Below, in pieces: positions 29,257 to 38,950 of a stretch of 64,000 nucleotides of DNA. Location: contig NZ_JAJTTE010000002.1 in the NCBI RefSeq assembly GCF_021343995.1, positions 169,165 through 233,164 of the forward strand. Direction: 5' to 3'. Both the position numbers and the translations under genes were made by a program. Each line of letters begins with the position of its first letter. The stretch's first letter is position 1. Below the pieces are notes generated by a model that saw only the letters and a list, made by a program, of their open reading frames with translations, made no database searches and had not been told where the DNA came from. The DNA is from Pseudonocardia terrae. GTDB lineage: Bacteria > Actinomycetota > Actinomycetes > Mycobacteriales > Pseudonocardiaceae.

Positions 29257-30078
29257 TCAGAAAACCGGGAGGGCGCCGATCGCGGGCACCACGGCCGTGC
29301 GCACGGAGGTCTCCGCGATCACGGTGCCCTCGACCAGCCCGCACGAGGAGTCGCGCCGCAGGGTGTCCCGCTCGCCGGCGTACTGCCCGTCGACCGGGTC
29401 GACGAGGAGTTCGGTGCGGGTGGGCCCGGTGTCGTGCACCAGTGCGAGGCAGAGGTTGCCGTCGAGGTCCTTGACCTCGTCGACGAGCGTGACGGCCGGG
29501 AGCTCGAGCAGCGCGGCGTAGAGCGGCGCGCGCAGGTCGGCCGGGACCGAGCAGGTGCGCAGGGCGTCGACGGCGCTGCGGAAGGGCCCGGTGTAGGTGC
29601 GCCCCTGCGGGGCGTCGGCCAGTAGCCGCGCGAGGAGCTCGGCGGGGTCGCGGGGCAGCAGGGCCAGGAACTCGGGGGTGGGCGTGGCCCAGCTCCCGGC
29701 GCGCCGGTGCGGGGCGGAGTCGTGCAGCTCGGCGTAGAAGTCGCCGTACTTCGCACGGAATCGGCCGGTGGGCCACGCCTCGCGCAGGTCGAAGCCGGCG
29801 TCGTCGGCCGCCTCGCCGGAGCCGGCCAGCCAGGTGACCCGCCCGGTGAGCTCGCGGTCGAGCAGCCAGTCGGCGTCCTGGACCGCGGGCATCCACTGCT
29901 GGAGCAGGTGCTCGGACAGGTGCACGTGCACCGGCTCGGCCGGGTCGGGGCCCATGAACGTCCCCATCCACCACGCGTGCGTCGCGATGTACCGGTACTG
30001 GTCCGGTTCCATCGGTTCGTCGGACGTGCGCACGGGCAGGTCGGGCACCACGCAGCTCCCGGAGGTCGGCAGGTTCAC
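29257..30078 (-). CDS. CU044_5270-like hypothetical protein
   Basis: A 273-residue protein resembling the actinobacterial CU044_5270 family: an N-terminal EPDQYRYIATHAW box, then ARLLADAPQGRTYTGPFRS, LRAPLYAALLELPAVTLVD, and a closing segment with TELLVDPVDGQYAGERDTL. The usual N-terminal membrane helix of the family is missing, so this copy may be truncated or cytoplasmic. Such proteins often follow sigma factor genes, but none is seen here. The GTG start at 30078 is uncertain; an internal Met (MEPDQY) is 22 residues later. Function unknown. Confidence 0.6.
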   Translation of the reverse strand: MNLPTSGSCVVPDLPVRTSDEPMEPDQYRYIATHAWWMGTFMGPDPAEPVHVHLSEHLLQQWMPAVQDADWLLDRELTGRVTWLAGSGEAADDAGFDLREAWPTGRFRAKYGDFYAELHDSAPHRRAGSWATPTPEFLALLPRDPAELLARLLADAPQGRTYTGPFRSAVDALRTCSVPADLRAPLYAALLELPAVTLVDEVKDLDGNLCLALVHDTGPTRTELLVDPVDGQYAGERDTLRRDSSCGLVEGTVIAETSVRTAVVPAIGALPVF

Positions 30079-30156
30079 CCGGCATTGTGGAACGGGTCCG
30101 ACACGGCCCGTGACACCACCCCCGGTTCGCGTGACCGTCCGGCGCTCACCCGGGCG

Positions 30157-31188
30157 TCACGGCAGCCACTCGCGCACCTGGCCGAGGACCCCGGGGGCGT
30201 CGTTCGTGACCGGGTTGACCTGCAGGTGTGTGACGCCGACCTCGTGCAGCGCCGCGATCCGCTCCTTGACGAACGACGGCGGCCCGATGAGCGTCGACTT
30301 CTCGATGAACTCGTCGGGCAGCGCGGCAGCGGCCTCCTCCTTGCGCCCGTCGAGGTAGAGGTCCTGGACCGTCCGCGCCGCGTCCGCCCACCCCTGGCGC
30401 TGCATCACGGTGTTGTAGAAGTTCTTCCCGCGCGCGCCCATGCCGCCGACGTAGAGCGCGAACATCGCCCGCGCCGCCTGCCGGGCCGGCTCCCACATCT
30501 CCTCCTCGATCGCGAGGAAGCCGCCGCCGGTGATCTGCAGCGGGCCGAGCTCGGGTGCGCGCTTGGCCAGGCCGGCGGCCAACGGCGCGCCGAACGCCTC
30601 CTGCATCCGCTCGGGGACGACGGCGTGCGGGAGCCAGCCCTCGGCGAGCTCGGCCGTCATCTCGACGTTCTTGTCGCCGAGCGCCGCGATCCAGATCGGG
30701 ATGTCGGCCCGGCGCGGGTGGTTGATCAGCTTCAGCGGCTTGCCGAGCCCGGTGCCCCGGCCCTCCGGCACGGGGATGGTGTAGATGCCCTCGTGCTGGA
30801 TGCGCTCGCGCCGCCAGACCGCGCGGCAGATCTCGATGACCTCGCGCGTGCGGCCGATGGGCTTGTCGAACGGCACGCCGTGGAAGCCCTCGATCACCTG
30901 CGGCCCGGAGGTCCCGAGACCGAGGATCGCCCGCCCGCCGGACAGGGCGTCGAGACCCGCGGCCGTCATCGCCGTGAGCGTGGGTGTGCGGCTGTAGATC
31001 GGCAGGATGCCGGAGCCGATCTCGAGGCGCTCGGTGCGCGCGGCGAGGTAGCCCATGAGCGACACGGCGTCGTAGCTGTAGGCCTCGGCGACCCACACGA
31101 CGTCGAGCCCGGCCTTCTCGAGCTCGACGATGCGGGCGGCGCCCGCCACCGGGTCGTCGCTGTACGGCAGCTGGGTCGAGAGCTTCAT
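30157..31188 (-). CDS. LLM-class F420-dependent oxidoreductase
   Basis: A 343-residue TIM-barrel enzyme of the luciferase-like monooxygenase class (MKLSTQLPYSDDPVAGA start; GLDVVWVAEAYSYDAVSLMG; GSGILPIYSRTP). Actinobacterial members with this pattern, including LGLGTSGPQVIEGFHG, generally use coenzyme F420 for hydride transfer to or from small molecules. The ATG at 31188 matches the family start. It follows the acyl-CoA synthetase gene by 31 bases on the same strand, so the two may act on the same acyl substrate (inference). Confidence 0.87.
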   Translation of the reverse strand: MKLSTQLPYSDDPVAGAARIVELEKAGLDVVWVAEAYSYDAVSLMGYLAARTERLEIGSGILPIYSRTPTLTAMTAAGLDALSGGRAILGLGTSGPQVIEGFHGVPFDKPIGRTREVIEICRAVWRRERIQHEGIYTIPVPEGRGTGLGKPLKLINHPRRADIPIWIAALGDKNVEMTAELAEGWLPHAVVPERMQEAFGAPLAAGLAKRAPELGPLQITGGGFLAIEEEMWEPARQAARAMFALYVGGMGARGKNFYNTVMQRQGWADAARTVQDLYLDGRKEEAAAALPDEFIEKSTLIGPPSFVKERIAALHEVGVTHLQVNPVTNDAPGVLGQVREWLP

Positions 31189-31219
31189 GACAGTGAGACT
31201 GTCACATGGTCGGGCTCCC

Positions 31220-32806
31220 TCACACCGTCCGCCGCTCCCGGCCCGACCAGAAGGGTGTGCGCAGGTCCTTCTTGAGGATCTTGCCGGTGGGGTTGCGGGG
31301 CAGCTCGGCCACCACCTCCACGCCCTTCGGGCACTTGTACGAGGCCAGGTGCGCGCGGCAGTGGGCGAGCACGGCCGCCTCGTCGAGCCGGGCCCCCTCC
31401 GCGTCCGCGGTCGCGACGACGATCGCGCGGGGCACCTCGCCCCACCGGTCGTCCGGCACACCGATCACCGCCACGTCGGCGATCCCCGGGTACTCGGCCA
31501 GCACGCGCTCGATCTCCGCCGGGTACACGTTCTCCCCGCCGCTGACGATCATGTCCTTGACCCGGTCGGTCACGTAGACGTAGCCGTCGGCGTCGAGGTG
31601 CCCGCCGTCGCCGGAGCGCAGCCAGCCGTCGGGTGTGACCGCCGCGGCGGTCGCCTCCGGCTGCCGCCAGTACCCGGCCATGAGCTGCGCGGTGCGCACC
31701 CAGATCTCACCCGGCTCGCCCGTGGGCACCGGTTCGCCCGTCGCGGGGTCGCGGACCTCGATCTCGACGCCGTGGATCGGCGTGCCGGCCGAGACCAGCC
31801 GGTGCGCGACCGCCGGGTCCTCGTGGTCGGCCGCGGACAGCGCCGTGACCACGCCGCACGCCTCCGTCATGCCGTAGACCTGGTGCATCCGCCCCGGGAA
31901 GAGCGGCAGGCAGGCCCGCATCACCGGCAGCGGCATCGGCGAGGCGCCGTAGGAGAGGACCTTCATCGCCGAGAGGTCACGGGTCCCGACGCCCGGGACC
32001 TGCGCGATCGCGGCGAGCAGCGCGGGCACCAGGAAGGTGTGCGTGATCCGCTCGCCCGCCAACTGCTCGACCACGGCGGCCGGGTCGGGCACGCGCAGCA
32101 TCACGATCCGCGCGCCGAAGTGGATCGCGAGCAGCGCGTAGCTGGTGCCGCCCACGTGGAACAGCGGCATCGCCACCTGGACGACGGCGTCGTGGTCCAC
32201 CTCGAAGCTCTCGGCCACGTTGGTCGAGTGCGCCAGCATCGCCCGGTGCGTGAGCATCACGCCCTTCGGGAAGCCGGTCGTGCCCGAGGTGTAGAGCTGC
32301 ACGAAGCAGGCGTCCGGGTCCACCTCGGCCGGACCGGTCTCGGGCTCGTGCGCGGCCAGCCAGGCCTCGTACTCGTCCCCGCCGCCGTCGTCCCCGCTGG
32401 CGCGGACGACCCGACGCAGGGCCGGGGCCTCGCCCCGCAGGGCCTCGGCCGCCTGCACGAACTCCGGCCCGACGAGCAGGAGCACAGCGCCCGAGTCGTT
32501 GAGCACGTGGACGATCTCCGGCGGCGCCAGCCGGAAGTTGACGACGGCGTTGGCCGCCCCGATCCGCGCGCACGCCAGGGTCAGCTCGAGGCAGGAGGGG
32601 TGGTTGAGGTCGAGGACGGCCACCCGGTCGCCGGCCCCGACGCCCGCGGCCCGCAGCGCCGCGGCCAGCCGGCGGACCCGCTCGTCGAGCTCGGCCCACG
32701 TGCGCCGCACGCCCTGGAACCGCAGCGCCTCGGCGTCGGGCCGCTCGGCGGCCCAGCGTCCTAGCAGGCCGGACACGTCGGCGGGACGGTCGGGGGACAG
32801 CGTCAT
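31220..32806 (-). CDS. Acyl-CoA synthetase (AMP-dependent ligase)
   Basis: A 528-residue ANL-superfamily enzyme that activates a carboxylic acid to acyl-AMP and then acyl-CoA. The P-loop YTSGTTGFPKGVMLTH, the A5 motif HQVYGMTEACG, RSGDGGHLDADGY (usual TGD is SGD) and the C-terminal catalytic Lys in NPTGKILKKDLR are all seen. Chain-length preference cannot be read. The ATG at 32806 has GGGAG upstream, in preference to an ATG 42 bases earlier. It forms a probable two-gene operon with the LLM oxidoreductase and is divergent from the ABC exporter genes. Confidence 0.9.
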   Translation of the reverse strand: MTLSPDRPADVSGLLGRWAAERPDAEALRFQGVRRTWAELDERVRRLAAALRAAGVGAGDRVAVLDLNHPSCLELTLACARIGAANAVVNFRLAPPEIVHVLNDSGAVLLLVGPEFVQAAEALRGEAPALRRVVRASGDDGGGDEYEAWLAAHEPETGPAEVDPDACFVQLYTSGTTGFPKGVMLTHRAMLAHSTNVAESFEVDHDAVVQVAMPLFHVGGTSYALLAIHFGARIVMLRVPDPAAVVEQLAGERITHTFLVPALLAAIAQVPGVGTRDLSAMKVLSYGASPMPLPVMRACLPLFPGRMHQVYGMTEACGVVTALSAADHEDPAVAHRLVSAGTPIHGVEIEVRDPATGEPVPTGEPGEIWVRTAQLMAGYWRQPEATAAAVTPDGWLRSGDGGHLDADGYVYVTDRVKDMIVSGGENVYPAEIERVLAEYPGIADVAVIGVPDDRWGEVPRAIVVATADAEGARLDEAAVLAHCRAHLASYKCPKGVEVVAELPRNPTGKILKKDLRTPFWSGRERRTV

Positions 32807-32946
32807 CGGTGCTCCCGGGTGCGTGAGGTGGATCACGGGCCGCGTCACTCTAGCGTCGGGGAGAACCGGAATCGAGGGACGAACCGCACGGATGCACCCC
32901 AGGGCCCACGACGGGCGGGACGGGGGCAGGATGGGGCCCGGCGAGC

Positions 32947-33867
32947 GTGAGGAGAGGTGTGGGACGCGAACCCGACGGCAGCGGCCGGATCGAGGTCTCC
33001 GGCCTGACCAAGCGGTTCGGCACGGTCGAGGCCGTGCGCGGGCTGTCGTTCGCGGTCGAGCCGGGGGCGGTCACCGGTTTCCTGGGGCCCAACGGCTCGG
33101 GCAAGACGACGACGCTGCGCGCGATCCTCGGCCTGGTCGCGCCGACCGCGGGGTCGGCCCTGGTCGAGGGCGCCCCGTACGCCGAGCTGACCGGACCCGC
33201 CCGGGTCGTCGGCGCGGTGCTGGAGGCTCAGGGCGCCCATCCGGCCCGCACCGCCCGCCGGCACCTGCAGGTCTGCGCCTCGGCGGTCGGCGCGCCGGAG
33301 CAGCGGGTCGACGAGGTGCTGGCGCTCGTCGGGCTCATCGACGCCGCCGACCGCGCCGCCGGCGGCTACTCGCTCGGCATGGCCCAGCGGCTCGCGCTGG
33401 CGACCGCGCTGCTCGGCGACCCGCGGATCCTGGTGCTCGACGAGCCGGGCAACGGCCTCGACCCCCAGGGCATCGCCTGGCTGCGGGAGTTCCTGCGCGG
33501 CTTCGCCCACTCCGGGCGCAGCGTGCTGGTCTCCAGCCACCAGCTCGCGGAGATCGCGCAGACCGCGGACCGGCTCGTCGTCATCTCGGGCGGCACCTGC
33601 GTCTACCAGGGGCCGGCCGACGGGCTGCACGGCCGGCCCGCCGTCCGCGTCCGCTGCTCCGACCCCGTCCGGCTGGCCGAGGCGCTCGCGGCCCGCGGCG
33701 TGCTGGAGATCGACCACGTCGCCGACGGCGGGCTCGCCGTCGCGGCCGACGCGGTGCTCGTCGGCGACACCGCGCTCGCCGCCGGCGTGGCGCTGTACGG
33801 GCTGGTCGAGGAGCGGGCGGACCTCGAGGCGATGTTCCTGCGGCTGACCGGCGGAGGCGTGGCGTGA
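32947..33867 (+). CDS. ABC-2 type exporter ATP-binding protein
   Basis: A 306-residue drug-resistance-type ATPase: Walker A LGPNGSGKTTTLRAILG, signature YSLGMAQRLALATAL, Walker B ILVLDEPGNGLDPQG, and switch His in VSSHQLAEIAQ. The C-terminal 80 residues are the usual extension. The start is uncertain: GTG at 32947 and GTG at 32959 are in frame and GGAGAGG lies between them. The downstream permease overlaps by four bases. The substrate is unknown; relatives export antibiotics or sodium. Confidence 0.88.
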   Translation: MRRGVGREPDGSGRIEVSGLTKRFGTVEAVRGLSFAVEPGAVTGFLGPNGSGKTTTLRAILGLVAPTAGSALVEGAPYAELTGPARVVGAVLEAQGAHPARTARRHLQVCASAVGAPEQRVDEVLALVGLIDAADRAAGGYSLGMAQRLALATALLGDPRILVLDEPGNGLDPQGIAWLREFLRGFAHSGRSVLVSSHQLAEIAQTADRLVVISGGTCVYQGPADGLHGRPAVRVRCSDPVRLAEALAARGVLEIDHVADGGLAVAADAVLVGDTALAAGVALYGLVEERADLEAMFLRLTGGGVA

Positions 33868-34715
33868 CGACCGACCTGCTCCCCACCGCGGGCGTCCTGC
33901 GGGCCGAGGCGCTCAAGGCCCTGTCCGTGCGCACCTGGTGGGCGCTCGCGATCCCGGTGGGCCTGCTCGCAGTGATGGTGAACCTGTTCGGCGGCCTGTT
34001 CAGCTCGGCGGTCGCCGGGGTCGGCGACGGCCTGCCCGGGATCCTGCTGGCGTCGCTGGCCTACGCGCTGTCGCTGACCACGGTGTTCGCGGCGCTGCAC
34101 GGCGTCGTGCTGGCCACGGCGGAGTTCCGGCACCGGACCGCGACCACCACCTACCTGCTGGCCGGGCGGGTGCCCACCCTGCTGGCGAAGGCCGCGGTGG
34201 CCGCCGGCGTCGGGGCGGCGTACGCCCTGCTCGCGATCGTGCTCGGCCTGCTGGCGGGCCTGCTCGGGCAGGGTGCGGCGCCGCTGCCGTCCGTCGGCGG
34301 GATCGTGATGCTGAGCGTCGTCGGGATCGTCGTGGCCGCACTCTGGGCGGTCCTCGGGGTGGCGCTCGGGACGGTGCTCGTGAACCAGGCCGGCGCCGTC
34401 GTCGTGCTGCTGGTCTACGTGTTCGCGGCGGAGAACCTCGTCTCGCTGATCCTGCGGTCGGGCACCGAGGAGGGCAGCGCGCCCTCGGCGATCGCCCGGC
34501 TCACCTCCTTCCTGCCCGCCAACGCCGGCGACATCGCGCTCTACGACCTGCCCGCCCGCGAGCTCGGCGGGCGGTTCGCGTCGTCGATCGTCGAGGGCCT
34601 GGCCGGGGTCGCCGGCCCGCCGCCGGCGTGGGGCGCGCTGCTCGTGCTCCTCGTGTGGACGGGGGCCGGGCTGGCCGTGGCGTGGGTCGTCGGCGGGCGC
34701 CGGGACGTGACCTGA
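33864..34715 (+). CDS. ABC-2 type exporter permease
   Basis: A 283-residue membrane protein with six hydrophobic segments (for example TWWALAIPVGLLAVMVNLFG and LLVLLVWTGAGLAVAWVVG), arranged like ABC2_membrane permeases. The GTG overlaps the stop of the ATPase gene (GTGA), so the two are translated together and form one exporter. Confidence 0.82.
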   Translation: MTTDLLPTAGVLRAEALKALSVRTWWALAIPVGLLAVMVNLFGGLFSSAVAGVGDGLPGILLASLAYALSLTTVFAALHGVVLATAEFRHRTATTTYLLAGRVPTLLAKAAVAAGVGAAYALLAIVLGLLAGLLGQGAAPLPSVGGIVMLSVVGIVVAALWAVLGVALGTVLVNQAGAVVVLLVYVFAAENLVSLILRSGTEEGSAPSAIARLTSFLPANAGDIALYDLPARELGGRFASSIVEGLAGVAGPPPAWGALLVLLVWTGAGLAVAWVVGGRRDVT

Positions 34716-34792
34716 GCGGTCTCGCAGGTCCTGTGACCAGGGACGACGTCATCGAGCGGCGGAGTGTCGGACCCGCGTCCTAACCTGGGTCC

Positions 34793-37700
34793 GTGCCCGA
34801 CCCGCTCCCCACCACCTCGCCCGACCCGGGCACCCGGCCCACCGGATGGCTGCGCCGGCTCAGCCGTGAGTGCCTGCGGCACCGCAGGGTCACCGTCGGT
34901 GCGCTCGTCGCGTCGGTGTTCGGGGTGAGCCTCGACGCCCTGGGCCCGCTGCTCACCCGGGTCGCGGTCGACGACGCGGTGCGCGGCATCACGGACGTGC
35001 TGCTGCCGATCGTGCTGGCCATCCTGGGACTCGCCGTCGTCCGCTTCACCGCGTCCTTCCTGCGCCGCTACCTCGCCGGCCGGATGGCGCTCGACGTCCA
35101 GCACGACCTGCGCCGCCAGGTGTTCGCCTCGGTCCAGCGGCTCGACGGGCGCCGGCAGGACGCGCTGCGCACCGGTCAGGTCGCCTCGCGCGCGATCACC
35201 GACCTCCAGCAGGTGCAGGGGCTGTTGTCGATGGTGCCGCTGTCCGCCGGCACGGTCGCGCTCGTGATCGCGTCGGTCGCAGCGATGCTGTGGCTGTCCC
35301 CGCTGCTCACCGTGGTGTCGCTGGTCATGTTGCCGCTGGCGGCGTACATCACCAGCCGCACCCGGCGCTCGCTGTTCCCGGCCACCTGGTCGGCGCAGCA
35401 GCGCGCGGCGGACGTGGCGCAGCAGGTCGAGGAGACCGTCACCGGCGTCCGCGTGGTCAAGGGCTTCGGCCAGGAGGCCCGCGAGGTCGGCCGGCTGGAG
35501 GGGCTGGCCCGCCGGCTGTTCGGCGAGCGGATGCGCGCCGCGCGGATGACGGCCCGGCTCAACCCGGTGCTGCTCGCGCTGCCCACGCTCGGCCAGGTCG
35601 CGGTGATCGGCATCGGCGGGCTGATGGCGCTGCACGGATCGATCACGCTGGGCACCTTCCTGGCCTTCACCACCTACGTCGCGCAGCTCGTCGGGCCGGC
35701 CCGGCTGGTCGGGTCGCTGGTCGTGAGCGCGCAGCTGGCCCGCGCCGGCGTCGAGCGGGTGTACGACCTGGTCGACGAGGAGCCGGACGTGCAGGACCCG
35801 TCGTCGCCGCGGGCGTTGCCCGCCGGCCCGGTCGGGGTGGAGCTCGACGCGGTGCGCTTCGGCTACGAGCCCGGCCGGCCGGTGCTCGACGGGGTGTCCC
35901 TGCGCGCGGAGCCGGGGGAGACCCTCGCCGTGGTCGGCACCGCGGGCTCCGGCAAGTCCACGGTCGCGCTGCTCCTGCCGCGCTTCTACGACCCGTGGGA
36001 CGGGGCCGTGCGGATCGGCGGCGTCGACGTCCGGGAGCTGCGGCTGCGAGACCTGCGCGCCGAGCTGGGCGTCGTGTTCGAGGAGGCCTTCCTCTTCTCC
36101 GACAGCATCCGCGCCAACATCGCCTACGGCCGGCCCGACGCGAGCGAGGAGGAGATCCGCGCCGCCGCCGCGGCCGCGCAGGTCGACACGTTCGTCGAGG
36201 CGCTGCCCGAGGGCTACGACACCGAGGTCGGCGAGCGGGGTCTCACGCTCTCCGGCGGGCAGCGGCAGCGGATCGCGCTCGCCCGCGCGCTGCTCACCGA
36301 CCCCCGTGTCCTGGTGCTCGACGACGCGACCTCCGCCGTCGACACCGCCACCGAGTCCGCCATCCACGAGGCGCTGCGCGAGCTGACCGCCGGGCGGACC
36401 ACGATCCTCGTCGCGCACCGGCGCTCCACCCTCGCGCTCGCCGACCGGATCGCGGTGCTCGACGCCGGCCGGGTCGTGGACGTCGGGACCGAGGACGAGC
36501 TGCGGGGGCGGTGCGCGCTGTTCCGCGAGCTGCTGGCCACCGGCGCGGAGTCGGCGGCCGACGGGCCGGATCCGGTCGAGCAGGCCGGCACCGTCCCGGA
36601 GCCCGAGGTCGCGCCCCTGCCGGCGGCCGCACCGGCCGTGGCCGTGCCTGCCGGCGGAGTCACTCCCGAGTTGTGGCCCGAGGACGAGGCGGCCGAGGTC
36701 GGGGCCGAGACGGCGGCGGACCGGGGGCTCCGGGCCGCGGCGGCGCAGGCGGGCACGGCCCGCGCCGGCGGTCCGCAGGCCCGCACCGGGCCCGGGGCGT
36801 CGGGCATGGTCGGCGGGATCGCCGCGACCCCGGAGCTGCTCGCCGCCGTGGCGAAGCTCGGACCGGCGACCGAGACCCCGCGCCTCGGCGGGGTCGACCC
36901 CGCCGCGCCCGACCCGGGCTTCCGGCTCGGTCGGCTGCTCGGACCCGTGCGGTGGACCCTCGCCCTCGGCATGTTCCTCGTGGCGCTCGACGCGCTGGCC
37001 ACCCTGGCCTTCCCGTCGGTCGCCCGGTACGCGGTCGACGGCGGCATCACCGCCCGGGTGCCGCAGGTCCTGCTGATCGCAACGCTGATCGGGATCGGGA
37101 TCGTGCTGGCCGACGCGCTGGTGGTCGCCGCGCAGACCGTCGTCACCGCGCGGGCCGGCGAGAGCCTGCTCTACCTGCTGCGCACCCGCAGCTACGCGCA
37201 CCTGCAGCGGCTCGGGCTGGACTACTACGAGCGCGAGCTGTCCGGGCGGATCATGACCCGGATGACCACGGACGTCGACGCGTTGTCGACGTTCCTGCAG
37301 ACCGGGCTCGCCCAGGCCGTGGTCAGCCTGCTCACGCTGGTCGGCGTGGCCGTCGCGCTGCTGGTCACGGACGCCGAGCTCGCCCTGGTGGCGCTCGCGG
37401 TGCTGCCGATCCTGCTCGTGGCCACCGTCGTGTTCCGGCGGCTGTCGTCCCGGGCCTACGCGGAGGCCCGGGAGCGGGTCAGCGTCGTCAACGCGGACAT
37501 GCAGGAGAACGTCACCGGCGTGCGCGTCGCGCAGGCGTTCGTCCGCGAGGAGCACAGCGCCGAGGCGTTCGGCGCCCGCAGCGACGCCTACCGACGCACC
37601 CGGATGCGGGCGCAGCGCTACATCGCGACCTACTTCCCGGGCGTCGCGTTCCTCTCCGACGTCGCACAGGCCGCGGTGCTCGGCGTCGGCGCCGCGCGGG

Positions 37701-38689
37701 TGGCCGCGGGCGACCTCACCCCCGGCGTGCTCACCGCGTTCCTGCTCTACCTCGGGCTGTTCTTCTCCCCGGTGCAGCAGCTCTCCCAGGTGTTCGACGG
37801 CTACCAGCAGGCGCGCATCGGTCTGCTGCGCATCGCGGACCTGCTGCGCACGCCGACCTCGGTACCCGCGGCGCCGGAGTCCGACGCCGCCGCCGTCCCG
37901 GAGCGCCTGCGCGGCGAGGTGGAGCTGCGCGGGATCACCTTCCGCTACCCCGGCGTCGACCAGCCGGCGCTCGCCGACGTGAACCTTCGGGTGCGCCCCG
38001 GCGAGACGGTCGCGCTGGTCGGGGCCACGGGTGCGGGCAAGTCCACCATGGTGAAGCTGCTCGCCCGCTTCTACGACGTCGGCGAGGGCGAGCTGCTGAT
38101 CGACGGCGTCGACGTCCGGCGCTACCCGCTCGAGGGCTACCGCCGCCGGCTCGGGTACGTGCCGCAGGAGCCGCACCTGTTCACCGGCGACGTCGCGGCC
38201 AACATCGCCTACGGGCGCCCCGGTGCCACGCCGGCGGAGGTCGAGGCGGCGGCCCGGGCCGTCGGGGCGCTCGAGATGATCCGCGGCCTCGCGGGCGGCT
38301 TCCGGCACCCGGTGGGCGAGCGCGGCCAGGGGCTCTCCGCCGGGCAGCGCCAGCTCGTGGCGCTGGCCCGCGCCGAGCTCGTCGACCCGGACGTGCTGAT
38401 CTTCGACGAGGCCACGGCGGCGCTCGACCCCGCGACCGAGGCGGCCGTGCTGGCCGCGGGCGACCGGCTCACGGCGCGGCGCACCGCCTTCGTCGTGGCG
38501 CACCGGTTGGCCACGGCCGCCGCGTCGGACCGGATCGTCGTGCTGCACGCCGGGCGGATCGCCGAGGAGGGCCCACACGCCGAGCTGCTGGAGGCCGACG
38601 GGCGGTACGCCGCCCTGTGGCGGGCGGGCGAGCTGGAGCCCGCCGCCGACGCGGGGACCGAGGACCTCTCCGCCGCCCGGTCCGCCTGA
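34793..38689 (+). CDS. Fused ABC exporter (TMD-NBD-TMD-NBD)
   Basis: A 1298-residue type IV ABC exporter with both halves in one chain: membrane domain 1 (about 20-320), ATPase 1 (345-580), an Ala/Pro/Glu linker (585-700), membrane domain 2 (715-1010), ATPase 2 (1040-1280). ATPase 1 has Walker A GTAGSGKS and signature LSGGQRQRIALARAL, but Walker B ends LDDATSAVD with Asp in place of the catalytic Glu. ATPase 2 has GATGAGKST, Walker B IFDEATAALD and a weakened signature LSAGQRQ. One ATP site is therefore degenerate, as in heterodimeric multidrug exporters. The start GTG follows TAACCT by six bases and is probably leaderless. Confidence 0.9.
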   Translation: MPDPLPTTSPDPGTRPTGWLRRLSRECLRHRRVTVGALVASVFGVSLDALGPLLTRVAVDDAVRGITDVLLPIVLAILGLAVVRFTASFLRRYLAGRMALDVQHDLRRQVFASVQRLDGRRQDALRTGQVASRAITDLQQVQGLLSMVPLSAGTVALVIASVAAMLWLSPLLTVVSLVMLPLAAYITSRTRRSLFPATWSAQQRAADVAQQVEETVTGVRVVKGFGQEAREVGRLEGLARRLFGERMRAARMTARLNPVLLALPTLGQVAVIGIGGLMALHGSITLGTFLAFTTYVAQLVGPARLVGSLVVSAQLARAGVERVYDLVDEEPDVQDPSSPRALPAGPVGVELDAVRFGYEPGRPVLDGVSLRAEPGETLAVVGTAGSGKSTVALLLPRFYDPWDGAVRIGGVDVRELRLRDLRAELGVVFEEAFLFSDSIRANIAYGRPDASEEEIRAAAAAAQVDTFVEALPEGYDTEVGERGLTLSGGQRQRIALARALLTDPRVLVLDDATSAVDTATESAIHEALRELTAGRTTILVAHRRSTLALADRIAVLDAGRVVDVGTEDELRGRCALFRELLATGAESAADGPDPVEQAGTVPEPEVAPLPAAAPAVAVPAGGVTPELWPEDEAAEVGAETAADRGLRAAAAQAGTARAGGPQARTGPGASGMVGGIAATPELLAAVAKLGPATETPRLGGVDPAAPDPGFRLGRLLGPVRWTLALGMFLVALDALATLAFPSVARYAVDGGITARVPQVLLIATLIGIGIVLADALVVAAQTVVTARAGESLLYLLRTRSYAHLQRLGLDYYERELSGRIMTRMTTDVDALSTFLQTGLAQAVVSLLTLVGVAVALLVTDAELALVALAVLPILLVATVVFRRLSSRAYAEARERVSVVNADMQENVTGVRVAQAFVREEHSAEAFGARSDAYRRTRMRAQRYIATYFPGVAFLSDVAQAAVLGVGAARVAAGDLTPGVLTAFLLYLGLFFSPVQQLSQVFDGYQQARIGLLRIADLLRTPTSVPAAPESDAAAVPERLRGEVELRGITFRYPGVDQPALADVNLRVRPGETVALVGATGAGKSTMVKLLARFYDVGEGELLIDGVDVRRYPLEGYRRRLGYVPQEPHLFTGDVAANIAYGRPGATPAEVEAAARAVGALEMIRGLAGGFRHPVGERGQGLSAGQRQLVALARAELVDPDVLIFDEATAALDPATEAAVLAAGDRLTARRTAFVVAHRLATAAASDRIVVLHAGRIAEEGPHAELLEADGRYAALWRAGELEPAADAGTEDLSAARSA

Positions 38690-38887
38690 CCGCGCCGCTC
38701 GGCCTGTTCGGCCGGTCCCTTCCGCCCGACCCGCACTTCCGGGCCCGTTCCGTCCGGCCCGCTCCGCGCACCCGTGCCCCCGGCCCGCTCCGCCGGGGCG
38801 GCGCTCGGGGCGTAACGGGCGGGCCCTCGTCGTCCGATTTCCCCTGTGGAGGCCGGCCACTGCGCCGTCCGTACGCAGCTTTGATGG

Positions 38888-38913
38888 ATTCCTGCCCGAG
38901 ATCGGGCAGGAAT
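38888..38913. repeat. Perfect 12-bp inverted repeat with 2-base centre
   Basis: The arms attcctgcccga and tcgggcaggaat flank ga, and TTT follows the right arm directly. The site lies 199 bases after the ABC exporter stop and 38 bases before the next gene. It could be a terminator of the exporter or an operator in front of the 101-residue protein. Confidence 0.65.
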
Positions 38914-38950
38914 TTGGCGTTTCGGGGCTTGATCCGGCACAGTTTCGCTC

